Shown: positions 22,006 through 33,454, numbered from the stretch's first letter. The stretch is 64,000 nt of DNA from Datura wrightii (GCA_035772735.1 JASDFA010000007.1:146939001-147003000), one strand, 5' to 3'. Notes: generated by a model not told the origin, from the letters alone. Numbers and translations: made by a program.

Positions 22006-24500
22006 AACTATCTTTTAAAACTGTAACTGCACTTTTTGATTCTCTAATTATTACTTTTATCCGTATTAATTTGTCTGTCTTAATTATTTAAAATATATGT
22101 ATACGATTGCTGATATATGTTATCGTCAATCACACAGTATAAATTTAGTTTCAAATTAAATATTAGATATTATTTTTATCTTTTTATTTTAAAAATTTTA
22201 AATAAATCAATTCATTAATCTGCCAACCAAACGATTCATATTAACTACACTAACAAAGTCATCAAAATTTTTGCTATGTGCCGTATGGAATGGTATTTAT
22301 ATTTTTAAAATTTTTTTTTCAATTATAATTAAAAAATCAAGACAAACACGCAAAGCTACTTTCCTTTATAGTAATATAGTCTTAGTTGTATGACTGAGTT
22401 GTCGATACGAAGGCTTTTCCATTATTTACTTAATTGACATGTTAAAATTTGTATAAATAAATAAAAAAACATAATAGAGTCTAAATTTCGTGTATTTCAC
22501 TAGTCCTTTTTTTCTTTGTTAAAATTTTCTAATATTGTCATATTGACAGAGATGTCTCTACGTGATTGTCTTGACTTGCTCTATTTTGATTTCACATTTA
22601 CTCTCACGCAATTTTCTTTTTAACTTATCTTTTTAATCTCCAGTGTGATCAAATTAAGCATAGCCTTTTTTTTAATACATCTACTATTTGTTAAATTAGT
22701 GATTGATCTATTATGGAGTTTATTTTACTTGCTATTGAATCAGGATGTTCTTCAACAGTACAAAGTTGTACAATCCAGTGAATTGGAGAAATAATTTGTG
22801 CAGGTTTTGAAAGTTAAAAAGATATTATGAAGCAGTATCATTCTTTTGTATTAACCTTTAACCAAATGAGATGTTTTGCTGATGGTAGTATAAATTGGTC
22901 ATGGTTACCCTCTTTGTTGTATAACGAAAATGATATATTTTTTTAGTTTCAACTTTAGTAAAACATGAAAGCATTCAATCCTTTGAGAAAGTTACTTATA
23001 TTGCAGATTTATAATTAATGAGAGTCCGGCATTAAAATGGGTAAATTTTTTTTATAAAATTTCAAAACGGATCATGTGTTTTAGGGTTTACCAAAACGAG
23101 GTTCAATAATTTCTTTTTTAAAAATACATTAATAGATCCTCATTGCCCAAGTAACGAGATGATACTGACACAATTCAGACGAAATCATATTCCTAGGTAG
23201 TTGTATTTTCCTAAGCGTATAATTAAAAAGTGACTACATGTGCTTTGTCTAAGTAGTATTGATTAAAGTTGTTTGATGCTGGAATTTATTATACCTAGCT
23301 TTGTAATTTTCTATTACAACATTGTACTCTCTTATCTGTAATTACTTATAAACTATTGGCAACAAATATAATTGCTTGTTGTCTTTATTTTCAGAAACTC
23401 TGAGTTACAATTACAAGCACTGTAAACCTAATAAGGAAAGTTATGCTATTTGTCTTAACAGAATCATGCATATATATGCTATTATTTTATTTGTAATTGT
23501 TAGAAATTAATACACTGCTTTTCCCCTCCTTCTTTGTCATTAGGATGGATTAAGTGCTCAATGTGTCATGATAGAATTCGTCATGTTTTGCTTGTTTTGT
23601 CGTGCGCACTTTGAATGAGGAATGTTGTGTTGTAGACTATATAGCTTTTTGAGCTTAGTATTATTAAGATAGAGTATTAATATCTGAAACTCTTCTGGTC
23701 TAATTTTTCTTTCTACCGCGCATAGTGAAAGTTTAGGGCAATAAGCTGTTCTATATATATTAATATTCTGAAAAAAAATAATCCTTAAATAAAACTAAAA
23801 CGACACGAGATATGAAATATGTTGGACTACAAATATAAACATGATATGATTATTTCTTTGTAGGGATATATATGCAGCAGAAGGGATCCTATCTGCAGGA
23901 TATCACCATAAGACACATGATATGAGATTTCTCTGTAGGAAGAAACATGATATGATATTTCTGCAGAGTATCACCGTAAGAAATCGACTCCTATATCTAA
24001 TTCTGATTCATAAAAGAACAAGCCCAACAGGTTCAGTTTGATCACAACTCTCGGTACCTTTTTCCTCAGGTATGGAACGCTCTAAATGGCTAACAAAATG
24101 CTCCTTTAGGCACTTTCAGTTAAATTGTGTGAACCGACTCATCTAAAAGTCTTAATTATACTAAGAAAGGGGGACGCTTTTTATTTTCTTTAATTAAAAT
24201 TTTCTCTTAATACTTTCCTCCTGAAATTATTTTCTTAACTTCATCTAATTATTTATGGTAAAAGATTTAGTATCTTAGTAATATCACAATCAATCTATCC
24301 TTTTTTCTTTGTAATATTGATATTTGTTTGCTTTTTGAAGGTACAACAACCTTCTCCGTTTTTCAAAGTGTCACAACTCTTAAGTATCAAGTTGGGGATT
24401 AAGCTGGTACTCATAGCAAATGATGAATTAAGCATGTTGAGTTATGTGCTTGAAAATGTTAATACTTCCTATATATATATATATATAATATGTATTGTAT
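22006..24500. other. Intergenic, no gene seen
   Basis: About 2.5 kb of AT-rich sequence. I see only short local duplications, e.g. 'catgatatgaga/catgatatgata' with 'tctgcag.atatcacc' at 23,880-23,990. No supported coding sequence. Confidence 0.5.
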
Positions 24501-24589
24501 TATATAATTGCAATATTTATAGTATTCAAATACGATTGAGGTACATATATAGAGCTAGAGATGTACAATGTAGTTGTGTCATCTTTTGC

Positions 24590-24690
24590 ACTTATATACA
24601 TAAATTATAGAAATAACAACTCCATAGTGTCACTCAATAAATCATAGAAATATACAACTCCATAGTGAAAGTGATATATAGACCATTAGT
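24590..24690 (+). repeat. Short direct repeats next to a Helitron-type end
   Basis: 'aaatcatagaaatatacaac' + 'tccatagtg' (about 24,638) repeats 'aaattatagaaataacaact' + 'ccatagtg' (about 24,602), 36-40 bases apart. Confidence 0.6.
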
Positions 24691-24701
24691 ACTGTTGCGT
24701 T

Positions 24702-24730
24702 CGTGCTAAGCACGGGCATATCTCATCTAG
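24702..24730 (+). mobile_element. Helitron-type 3' terminus
   Basis: Hairpin CGTGC-taa-GCACG (24702-24714), then 12 bases, then CTAG followed by T: the 3' hallmark of Helitrons (hairpin plus CTRR before T). The 5' end was not located, so only the terminus is annotated. It lies immediately downstream of the peroxidase stop codon. Confidence 0.6.
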
Positions 24731-24758
24731 TATATATATATATATATATATGTAAATA

Positions 24759-27028
24759 TCAATTGATGATACGGCAGTTGGCACGCACTTCCCCGTTGGA
24801 GCCTTCTTTGACATCAAGTAAACCCATTTTAATCATAGCTTGTTGAAAATCAAGGAAGAACATGGCTTGATTAAAAGCATAAGCATTCACAATGCCTCTA
24901 GTTCTTGGGTTATTGTAAAGAGTTTGATCAGAGAAGAGGACACCAGTCTTCCTTTGCAAAGCATTATAATAGTCATTATCAAAAGTGTCCTTTGTGGTGT
25001 CAAAGGCCTGCTCAGAATTGTCACTGCATCTTTTTGATAAAGTCTTTGCAAATTGGGCATCCAAAGTTGGATCCACATCATGTGTTGAGTCAAAATTACT
25101 CAATCTGTGCTTGAATGATGAGCATCTTGCCACTCCTAATGTATGTGCACCTATACATAATAACAAGGACACAAACTAATAATCAACTTCCTCTATAGAG
25201 GACAAAAACATATACTACTATCAAAACAGAAGTTTTTCCCACGACAAATCAATAAGAAATTTGCGCTATAAAACATGATTTTTCCACTCATTTCTCACAG
25301 AACCAGCTCACTGGAAAAATTCATAGTGGGAAATAGTGTATGATTTTTCCACGGAAAAACACTATTCTTTTTTCTTTTCTTACCGATTCAATCAAAATAT
25401 CTACCGAGATAGTCACTTAACATTTTTGAGTGAAAAATTTTGATGAAAAAATTGTGATTTCTTAGTAATGATAGACAGACATTATTTTATTATTGAAGAA
25501 TTATATATTTATTTACCGGATAGAGCTACCATTTCTTGAGCAGTGAAGCCATGCTGGCCAAACAATCTGATAAGCTCTGAACTATTGAGAGAGGGGGGAG
25601 GCAGATTGATTGTGTCTTCTATTCTTGATCTTCTTCCATCTTTTCTTCCTTTTGGTATGTCATATACTGGGCCTCCAGCCTAACATAACATTTGGACATG
25701 AAAAGGAAGTGAGCTAAGGTACTGAATGTAGCGTCAACAAGGCAAATAATGGATCATTATTATCAAATGATATGGGAGACAGTCAAACCAATATATAATG
25801 TATATATATCTTACAAAGAAGACAGCATCCCTTGCAGCCATGGCAAGAATATCAGCACAAGAGACAACTCCAGGGCATCGGTTTTCGAGCTCTTCCTTGA
25901 CTTCATCAATGATTTCATAGCCTCTCAAGCTCAAATTTGCTGGCGAATCCTTTTCTGCTGTGTTACCTTTTGTTGAATCAATCAATACCGATGCATCACA
26001 TCCCTTTTAAGCCAATATTCATTTAAATCAACAAATAAAATTTAGTGTGAAATACACTAAGTAGGTTAATAAAATGTAAAAATACTAAGTACGTATAGAT
26101 TGAAAAAAAAAATTTCATGTCTCTCTCATGCATGGTGTATATAATATTGCACAATAAAGTAAGAAAAGAGCAATAAGACTTAGCTAGAGAGGCTATATAT
26201 ATTTCCATTTCACGTTTTCATGTATAAATAGTTGCCACTTAAACACACATACATCTATCTACGCTACTAAAAAATTATTATTTTCTCATTGAAAGTATTC
26301 ATTAAAAATATTAATTGGCTATTCCAAGTATATTTTGATTGAAATCGGTGGGAAAAAAAACTAGTACTCCCTTCATCTTAATTTATGTGATGTACTTTGA
26401 TAAAAGACTTTTGAAACTTGTGATCTAAAACAAGTCACAGATGTTTGTGTAGTTATAAATCATCACATTAAGAGTGAAATAAGTATTTTAAAGTTAAATT
26501 GTTGCTAAATGTAGAAATGTGTCATTCTTTTTGGGACTGAACTAAAAAAGAGAATATGTCACATGAATTGGGACAGAGGGAGTAGTGTTTCACATGGACA
26601 AATTAGGAAGCTTCCCACTATTTCAGTGAGAATCTATTTCCCACCATGTATTTACCCAGCGAACTGATTCTATTATAAATTTGTGAGAAAATTACGTTTT
26701 TATAACACAAATTTTCTACTGATTTGGAGTGGAATTAGGGTGGGAAGTGATATAGAAAGAGGGAGGGAGGGGAGAAAAACTAAGTAACCTCAACAAAGCA
26801 ATCGTGGAAATGCATCCTAATAAGGGCAGCAGCAAGAGTAGGATCAGCTTGCAAATGCCTATTGACAGCGTTCTTCACAATTCCCTCTGCAAATGGGCAA
26901 TTCATCATGTAGTAATAATCCATTCTCAAACCATCAACCAATCCATACCCTCCTCCTCCATCAAACCTCCATCCACTCACTATTATATCCATCAACAATA
27001 TCACCATAAACAACTCATACTTTCCCAT
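24759..27028 (-). CDS. PER47: Class III secretory peroxidase, peroxidase 47-like (327 aa)
   Basis: Exons on the minus strand: 27028-26789, 26003-25815, 25679-25517, 25150-24759, all with GT...AG introns, giving 327 residues, normal for the family. A signal peptide covers about residues 1-20, so the enzyme goes to the cell wall or vacuole. 'LIRMHFHDCF' provides distal R71 and H75, 'GAHTLG' the proximal heme ligand H200, and all eight conserved cysteines are present. It oxidises phenolics with hydrogen peroxide, for example in lignification. The 'YYMMNCPFAEGIVKNAV...LQADPTLAAALIRM' and 'EGCDASVLIDSTK.NTAEKDSPANLSLRGYEIIDEVK' blocks match Arabidopsis PER47 as I know it. I chose the ATG at 27028 because a TATA box at 27081-27089 would put transcription start near 27055, on top of the upstream ATG at 27052. 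Introns 1 and 3 carry MITEs. Confidence 0.93.
25213..25470. mobile_element. CACTA-family MITE in peroxidase intron 3
   Basis: Its interior matches the 6.8 kb MITE ('atttttccactcatttctca', 'gatagtcacttaacattttt'). The right end TTAGTAATG and a left TACTACTATC are decayed versions of the CACTACTAA ends. It lies wholly between exons 4 and 3. Confidence 0.7.
26262..26727. mobile_element. CACTA-family MITE in peroxidase intron 1, interrupted by a Stowaway
   Basis: The left end CGCTACTAAAAAATTATT matches the family end, and right-hand 'cactatttcagtgagaa' and 'ttataacacaaattttc' match the 6.8 kb copy in inverted orientation. The last ~25 bases of the right end are missing. Without the nested 216 bp Stowaway it is ~250 bp, the family size. 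Confidence 0.7.
26367..26582. mobile_element. Stowaway (Tc1/mariner) MITE, TA target duplication, nested
   Basis: Ends CTCCCTTCATC and GACAGAGGGAG are inverted repeats of the CTCCCTCYGTC class, flanked by TA at 26365-26366 and 26583-26584. It sits inside the CACTA MITE in intron 1 of the peroxidase. Confidence 0.9.
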
Positions 27029-27080
27029 TTCTCCAAGTGATTGATATATCATTTTGGAACTGCACAACAAATGGAATGTG

Positions 27081-27089
27081 CTATTTATA
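27081..27089 (-). promoter_or_regulatory. TATA box of the peroxidase gene
   Basis: Minus-strand TATAAATAG about 53-60 bases before the ATG at 27028. It decides the start codon choice. Confidence 0.7.
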
Positions 27090-27307
27090 TTAATTTATGC
27101 ACCCATTTTGGATAAAATATTGAAAACAAAAAAGTTGGAAATAGTGGCCCATAATTCATCTCCTCCCCACTGAAATCAAGTCAATATACATTATGATAAT
27201 TTGAAGTGGTACAGCTTGCATGTTCATGGACACTTCATAACTTTTCAAAATTAGTGGGACAAAAGTTAGCTAATAAAGTAAATAGTGCTGTATGCACTAA
27301 TTCTTAG
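27086..27307. repeat. Peroxidase upstream region, copy 1 of a direct duplication
   Basis: Begins 'attaatttatgcacccat' just upstream of the TATA box and ends 'gtatgcactaattcttag'. A closely similar copy in the same orientation is at 31818-32041. Confidence 0.85.
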
Positions 27308-27921
27308 GGTGTGTTTGGAATTCATACACAAAATTTTATGGGGAAAAAATTATCGTGAATACATAGCCGCGTGGGATAAAGACTTTGGAGGTAAGCCATT
27401 TTTGAACAATCAAGGGCAAGAGCATTTGAAATCATTACACATCCAATATTGGCCGTTACTTTCATCGTAACGACATTCTATTAATAAAGATAAGAATTCA
27501 TGGCCCGAAGTCACGAGGTTAGAACAAAAGACAGACATATCAACTAGTTCGTATAGGATTCCGCGAATAGTGATGGGTTCAGTGCGCATAACTGTACACA
27601 CCCAATTGGAGCAATTCTATTAGACGATATGTACTATAAACCCAAGCAGAGAAATTTCATTGGATAATGTACTATAAACAGCTGAAGCTCTATTCACTTA
27701 TTAAAAGTTGAAATTTAGACAATACAAGATATTATATTAACATTTTCTCAATTCTAAGTTTTCTTTCATTATTTTCATATTTAAGGGAGACTCAAAGAAA
27801 ACATTTGTACCGCAACATCCAGTATATTACGAAACCAACACTTAAAAGCTGTCACTGGAACTACAACTGAAGCAACGACCGGCACTTCGATCTTACTGAT
27901 TCTTTCGCATGTTTAATTAAA
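27308..27921. other. Intergenic, no gene seen
   Basis: A mixed-composition spacer. The frames here are short and show no domain. Confidence 0.5.
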
Positions 27922-27955
27922 CTAGTTTTAACGCACGTGTCTCACGCGTATCTTT
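27922..27955 (-). mobile_element. Possible Helitron 3' terminus, minus strand
   Basis: Read on the minus strand: CGTG-aga-CACG hairpin, a short spacer, then CTAG followed by T at 27922. The arrangement matches a Helitron 3' end but the stem is only four pairs. The 5' end was not found. Confidence 0.35.
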
Positions 27956-28224
27956 TATATTAATAAGAATAAAGTTTTAAAAATAGCATAAATAATATTT
28001 AAAAGATATATTTGTGCAATAATATAAGAATTTAAAAAGAAAATTATGAATTTCAATTTGATAAATGATTATGTTTAAGAGCTTGATACAATCTAGTGGT
28101 TCTTTCTTTAATTTGTTCTAATATTTATTTCAATGAACAAAAACGTTATAAAAATAGAATTTTATTCAAAGGTAAAAAAATCATATTTGTCTTTACACAA
28201 GCACTTAAATTCATGCATTATATG

Positions 28225-29256
28225 TAGGGGTGTTCACAATTTGAATAAAAGTCGAACCAAATTGAAGATCTGAACCAAACCGATTAAACAAACTGATTTT
28301 TTATTTGGTTTGACTTGGTTTGATTTTATATTTTAAAAATCGATACTATTTGGTTTGATTTTGGTTTTGTTCAAAATAACCGAACCGAACCGATAAATTA
28401 TATATATTTTATAATTATGTATACATAATATACTTTTTTTATTACTAATTGTATTCATCAATTTTTTTTTAGTAAATAAAACACTACAAGTGTACAACCA
28501 AAAGAGAAATAAAAAGACCCATATTGGGTCCAAGCCCAATAAAATAATAAATAAATTTCAGTGTTAAGGTCATTGTTGAGCTACTTCACTTTCACCAAAA
28601 TCTAAAAATATAGTATAGCAGGTCATTTATTTTTTGATTCATGATGGTGCATCGGTATTTCTCTGATGAGAAGTTCAATTGAGGAAGATGATTGTTTTGC
28701 CTTTATGAGTTTTATTTATTTTTGTGTTGGAAAGTTGAATTGAGGAAGCAAAGTTCATGTTTTTTGCAATTAAGTAACAAAACTAATCAATACACTGCAT
28801 TTAAAGTTACTGTTTTGCAAAAAGTATTTACTTAATATAATATTTTAAAGTTGTGTTAAATGTATAAAATTTTGGGTTGTTGTCTTCTGTTATGGAAATG
28901 TTAAAAACAACCAACCCCAAGAAGTACTATGTTATGCCTAATGTTGGTGTTGGTTTGCTGGTTCTTGGTGCAATGTACAGGTAATATTTGGTCCATAGAT
29001 ATACCAAAAATATGGTTATTCTTTCATCTATTCATTCTAGTAATATAATTTCTTTATTGATCGTGTAGTCTTATTATTCGTTTATTTTATTTTCACATAT
29101 GAAGAATAACTGAATAATCGAATCAAAGCGAACCCAAACCGGTAACAACAAAACTGATAAATATAGTTGGTTTGGTTTGATTTGGTTAATTTTAAAATCG
29201 ATTAATTTAGTTTGATTTTGGTTTTGCCGAACCAAACCGATCGATGAACACCCCTA
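28225..29256. mobile_element. hAT-type MITE, 1,032 bp, with 8 bp target duplication
   Basis: Ends TAGGGGTGTTCA and TGAACACCCCTA are perfect 12-base inverted repeats. The target duplication ATTATATG occurs at 28217-28224 and 29257-29264. Arms carry 'GAACCAAACCGA' motifs. No transposase. The interior includes an exon-like stretch at 28892-28980. Confidence 0.92.
28892..28980 (+). pseudogene. Exon-like fragment inside the hAT MITE
   Basis: An ATG opens 29 full codons plus two bases, ending exactly at AG|GTAAT, a donor-like site. The peptide has a charged, lysine/tyrosine-rich start and then a glycine/valine/leucine hydrophobic run ('NVGVGLLVLGAMY'), as in a short membrane protein. Possibly a captured host exon. 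I do not recognise the donor gene, and chance is not excluded. Confidence 0.35.
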
Positions 29257-29524
29257 ATTATATGTATATTTCATGTTAAATATTATTATAAAATTTGTGT
29301 TAGTACACTATTAACGGGTAATATTTAATATAAATATTAACATTATGAAGACGCCTTGTAATAAAAAATTGTAATAGTAGAATATAATGTATAGTATAAA
29401 TTATTAGTTTAAACAATTTGCACTTACAAAAATATATTATGGTTAGTATTGGCTTGGTTTGACACTAATAAATTAATATGATCATATCACAAACGTATAT
29501 TGTGAGGGGGTTTATTATTTCAAA

Positions 29525-29778
29525 GCAGATTTTCGGTCTCACTAATTTAATTTTAAATAAATTAAGAAAGGCAATAAATAACAATTTATACTATTCCAAA
29601 TTAGGATGCCTACATTAAAATAAATTTTTTTTAAAAAATCAATTTAAAAAAGCAGATTTTCGGTCTCACTAATTTAATTTTAAATAAATTATAAGAAAGG
29701 CAATAAATAACAATTTATACTATTCCAAATTAGGATGCCTACATTAAAATAAATTTTTTTTTAAAAATCAATTTAAAA
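29525..29778 (+). repeat. Tandem duplication, 127 bp unit
   Basis: 'gcagattttcggtctcac' begins at 29525 and at 29652, and the whole 127 bp unit is nearly identical. It is the left arm of the surrounding MITE, duplicated. Confidence 0.9.
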
Positions 29779-29779
29779 G

Positions 29780-30033
29780 TACTAGATATTTTTATATTTT
29801 ATATATTTTAACTTCTTTACGTGCAATCAATTAAGAGCAAAAGAAAACTTTATTTCTTAATTTATAATGAGCAAAACTTATCTTTCATATTTTATAATTG
29901 ATGATTTTTTAATTTTAATATTTAAGTTTAATTTAAAAATACAAAATATTTTTATATTTATATATTTTAACTTCTTTACGTCCAATCAATTAAGAGCAAA
30001 AGAAAACTTTGTTTCTTAATTTATAATGATATG
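29780..30033 (+). repeat. Second direct duplication, ~97 bp, spaced ~157 bp
   Basis: 'aacttctttacgtgcaatca' followed by 'attaagagcaaaagaaaact' near 29,811 recurs near 29,969 with a few changes. Confidence 0.85.
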
Positions 30034-30845
30034 GTTTGACCCGTTACTTTTTAATTTTTTTTTATTATATTAATTTTTTGATTACTTTATTAAATATAAT
30101 TAATTAAATTTAGAATTTTCAAAATCATCCCAATAATCTTGATTTCTCTTCAATATCTGTATAATTCAATAAATTTTTAACAAATTTTTAATGTCATTTT
30201 AAAATTACACTATTTTTAAAGTGTCTACTTAATTTGGTATATAAATTAATAACAAGCTTTAATATAATGCAAAAAGTATACAATTCTCATGATCACATGA
30301 AACTAATACAGTTCTAACCTATGATAATGAGAAACTTAAAATTGTTCACACACCTTTACATGATTTACGTTATAAAGACTAGAAAAAATCATGTATATTA
30401 AAAAAAATATATACACCATCTAATATATATATATATATATATATATTACTTTTAAGTTTTAATGTAGGTATCCTAAATAGGAATAGTATATATTTTTATT
30501 TGTTGCCTTTTTTTATAATATATTTTAAATTAAATTTGTGAGACTCAAAAATTCACATGTCAAATAATAAATCCCCTCACATAAATAATATTGGTTATAT
30601 GACTCACAAGGTAAAATTTCTCAATCTACTGTATAGTTTTTTAGTGAAGGAGATAAAAGTTTAATCAATAATTCTAGGGGTCTTCAAATTTTTAATATAA
30701 TATAGATATAGATAGTAAATAGATAAATTATCCTTCTTAATAGGGCCACCAAACAACACATTGACTTGTTAATCTTTATTTTACAAGTCAAATTAATTCA
30801 CGTGTTTTTAACTTAATAACAAATTTAATTATACTATTTTATGAG

Positions 30846-30846
<1 letters not shown>

Positions 30847-30895
<49 letters not shown>
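30847..30895. repeat. (TA)n microsatellite
   Basis: About 24 uninterrupted TA units directly at the border of the next hAT MITE. Confidence 0.95.
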
Positions 30896-30896
<1 letters not shown>

Positions 30897-30900
<4 letters not shown>

Positions 30901-31801
30901 GATGGCAATAGGGAGGGTTAGGGCGGGGCAAGCTTTGATCTATTTAGATTTTAATCCCCCACTCCCCCCCCCCCCCCCCCACCCGCCCAGTTTATGTTAT
31001 CTTTTTTTAATTTAATTTAATTTTTTTTATTTAGCAACATGATTTTTTTTTTCTTTACCATCTATAATGAAAGTTAATTGGATAAATACTTTATTGTGAC
31101 GTCTCACTTTTCATCCTTCAAATTTACAAAAATAAATTATTCTAATTGGGTAAGTAAAATTTACTCTTTGTTATAATTTATTTGGCTTAATTCGGAACAC
31201 GAATGTTAAACTAACTAATGTTTGGTGTAAATATATGAACATACAATTTTCAGTTTTTAAAAAATAAAATTTACATATTTAGAAATTACATAAAAACTAC
31301 TATAAGTCATATTGTTTACCATTTAAAATATGTAGAAAATATTTGAAAAAACTATGATCAAAGAAAATATTCTTTTAATTATTTAAATAGTAACTAAGAC
31401 AAATTAAATTAAAATGAAATAATGAGTATAAATTTTTATTGTAAAAAAATCAAAAACATACTTTAATAAGAAAATTCATTTCTCTCAGGACTATGTTTAA
31501 AGATGATAGTCCTCTCATTTTTTAAAATATTGACATGATATTGCACAAGAAGCTCACGTCCTTTTGGGTACAAACTGTTACCGATAATTTCAAATTTTTT
31601 TTTTAATTTGAGTCTTATTCTGTCCCATTTTAACCCATTAAAATTTTTTAGAAATAATATCTTTCCTTGACCCGCCCTACTCCGTTCTATTTAAATTTTT
31701 TCTTGCTTTGCCCCGCCTCACCCAACCCCAACCTATTTAATTTTTTTCCTACCTCATTAAGAATTTGCCATGCCCTGCCCGCCCCAATTGCCACCCCTAT
31801 A
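30897..31801 (-). mobile_element. hAT MITE, 905 bp (copy A)
   Basis: Ends TATGGATGGCAAT and ATTGCCACCCCTATA are imperfect inverted repeats with G/C-rich subterminal motifs (GGGCGGGGC). The same element, inverted, lies at 61143-62087, where an 8 bp target duplication proves the boundaries. Here the left flank is a TA microsatellite, so the duplication cannot be read. No transposase. Confidence 0.85.
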
Positions 31802-31817
31802 TATATGAGTAACCAAC

Positions 31818-32041
31818 ATATTAATTTATGCACCCATAGGATAAAGAATTGAAAACAAAAAGTTGGAAATAGTGGTCCATAATTCATCGCTCCCCACCGA
31901 AATCAAGTCAATATATATTTATGATAATAATTTGAAGTGGTACAGCTTGCATGCATGTTCATTGACACGTTATAACTTTCAAAATTAGTGGGACAAAAGT
32001 AAGCTAATAAAGTAAATTATGTTGTATGCACTAATTCTTAG
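31818..32041. repeat. Peroxidase upstream region, copy 2
   Basis: A direct copy of 27086-27307 ('agttggaaatagtgg.ccata', 'gaagtggtacagcttgcatg', 'aaaattagtgggacaaaagt'). It lacks the TATA box and has no peroxidase coding sequence beside it. Confidence 0.85.
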
Positions 32042-32507
32042 TTATATGTTGTCATTAAAAATTTGAAATTAAAATTAAAATTCTTTAATCAAACTTTAGA
32101 GTCGGTTTGAATTAATTTATTTTAAATATTTTTAGGCAAGAAAATTGTTAAATGGTCATAATTTTTGTAACCCAAATATGATTACAAAGTGAAAAAGATT
32201 AATATAATCTTTTTTTTAAAAAAAATAAAGCTAAATTTTTATTATTTTTTAAATTTTAAATTTTAGTGCAACTATAATTTTTTTAAGCAAAATGTAGTCA
32301 CTCTCTTTGTTATATCTATATTTAGGGGGTTAAAAACTATCAAATAACTAAGTTCGGGAGGGGAGGAGGGTTAAGACTACTGATAATTTAGGGGGAATTT
32401 GAAGAAATTGCCTTATTTAGCGGCATCTTTAGGTAATTTTGCCACTATTAAAGTCAAAAATAGCTTTTAAACATTTTGTATGCATTACCTTATACTTTTG
32501 TTATAAA
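32042..32507. other. Intergenic, no gene seen
   Basis: AT-rich spacer without recognisable content. Confidence 0.5.
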
Positions 32508-32510
32508 TTA

Positions 32511-33416
32511 AGAGTTCGTTTGGTACGAAGATAAGTAATGCAAGGATTAATAATACATGAATTAGTAATGCAGGGATTGCTAGTCTTTGATGCTTTGGTT
32601 TTCGCAGGAAAGGGTAAGGGTTCCAAACTTAGCGTGTGAGCTTTGATGAAGACTTGCATCACTATTCGTTTCCTCGTGGCTCGATTGCTCATTTGCTTCT
32701 TCCTTTGGGCATGAAGTGTTTGGTGAGGCCTTTCTTCGCCTGTTGAAAAGTTAGCCCTTGCTCAAAGATCTTTTTTATTTAGCACTAGAGGGATCTTAAA
32801 AAACCGATGGAATGCGATCTCATAGGCAATTACCTATGAGGGCTGGACCCCCAGCATCTGTAGAAGAAAGGGGAAACTCAATCATGAAACTGAATTTCCA
32901 AGCGGAAGGATGAGAAAAAGAAAATCCACTATTGCAAAAAATCTTTCCTTCTTTTTTAGTAAGGGTGTCAGCCACAAGTATGAGGGGACATTCCCCATCA
33001 TAGAGAAAGTAGGACAAGTTGCCTAAAAACTTCTACAAGGATTGTAATATTGGGATTATTTTTTATTAAGTGTTTGATTAATTGTGTTAAAAACTAGAAA
33101 TATTATATATTGTGTTTGGTTTGAAACTTTACAAAAATCTTCTTTGTAATTATACCCTTGAATTTTTATATAAAGAAATTTAGGAAGAGGAATTGATGGG
33201 TAGTGTAGTCATTTAGGGTCTTATCCTTGTATTGTTAATACAGGGATTAGTAATTCCTTTGTTTTCTTGGTATAATATAATACACCATATGGTATATAAG
33301 TAATCCATGTATTAGGTATGATTAAATTGAATTGAGTAACCAAATAATGTATTGGCTTGGACTAAATCTTAATTCAAGGAATATTCTAATTAGTACGGCC
33401 TACCAAATGACGACCC
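32511..33416. mobile_element. PIF/Harbinger (Tourist-like) MITE with TTA duplication and cargo
   Basis: The left end AGAGTTCGTTTGGTAC and the right end (reverse complement GGGTCGTCATTTGGTAG) are similar, flanked by TTA at 32508-32510 and 33417-33419. Arms share 'taatgcagggatta' motifs. The middle (32,585-33,030) is GC-richer and foreign-looking. Confidence 0.7.
32585..33030. other. Organelle-like DNA block inside the Harbinger MITE
   Basis: About 445 bases of higher GC, e.g. 'gctggacccccagcatctgt' and 'aagaaaggggaaactcaatc', abruptly bounded by AT-rich arms. The style resembles plant mitochondrial intergenic DNA, but no diagnostic motif is present. Source is an inference. Confidence 0.4.
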
Positions 33417-33454
33417 TTAAAAGTCATAAGCAAGTCCAAATAAATTCTTATTAA

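Larger units (their letters stand above)
29501..30581. mobile_element. Inverted-repeat MITE (~1.08 kb) with internally duplicated arm
   Basis: The left end TGTGAGGGGGTTTATTATTT matches the reverse complement of the right end GTGAGGGGATTTATTATTTG. Homology between the arms continues for ~110 bases ('actattcc.aa.taggat.cctacattaaaa'). No coding capacity. Class not determined. Confidence 0.75.

Noticed and set aside
27029..27070. Upstream starts for the peroxidase (ATG at 27052 or the TTG at 27070)
   Set aside because: The TATA box at 27081-27089 places transcription start at about 27055, so these lie at or before the mRNA 5' end; the ATG at 27028 directly precedes the signal peptide.
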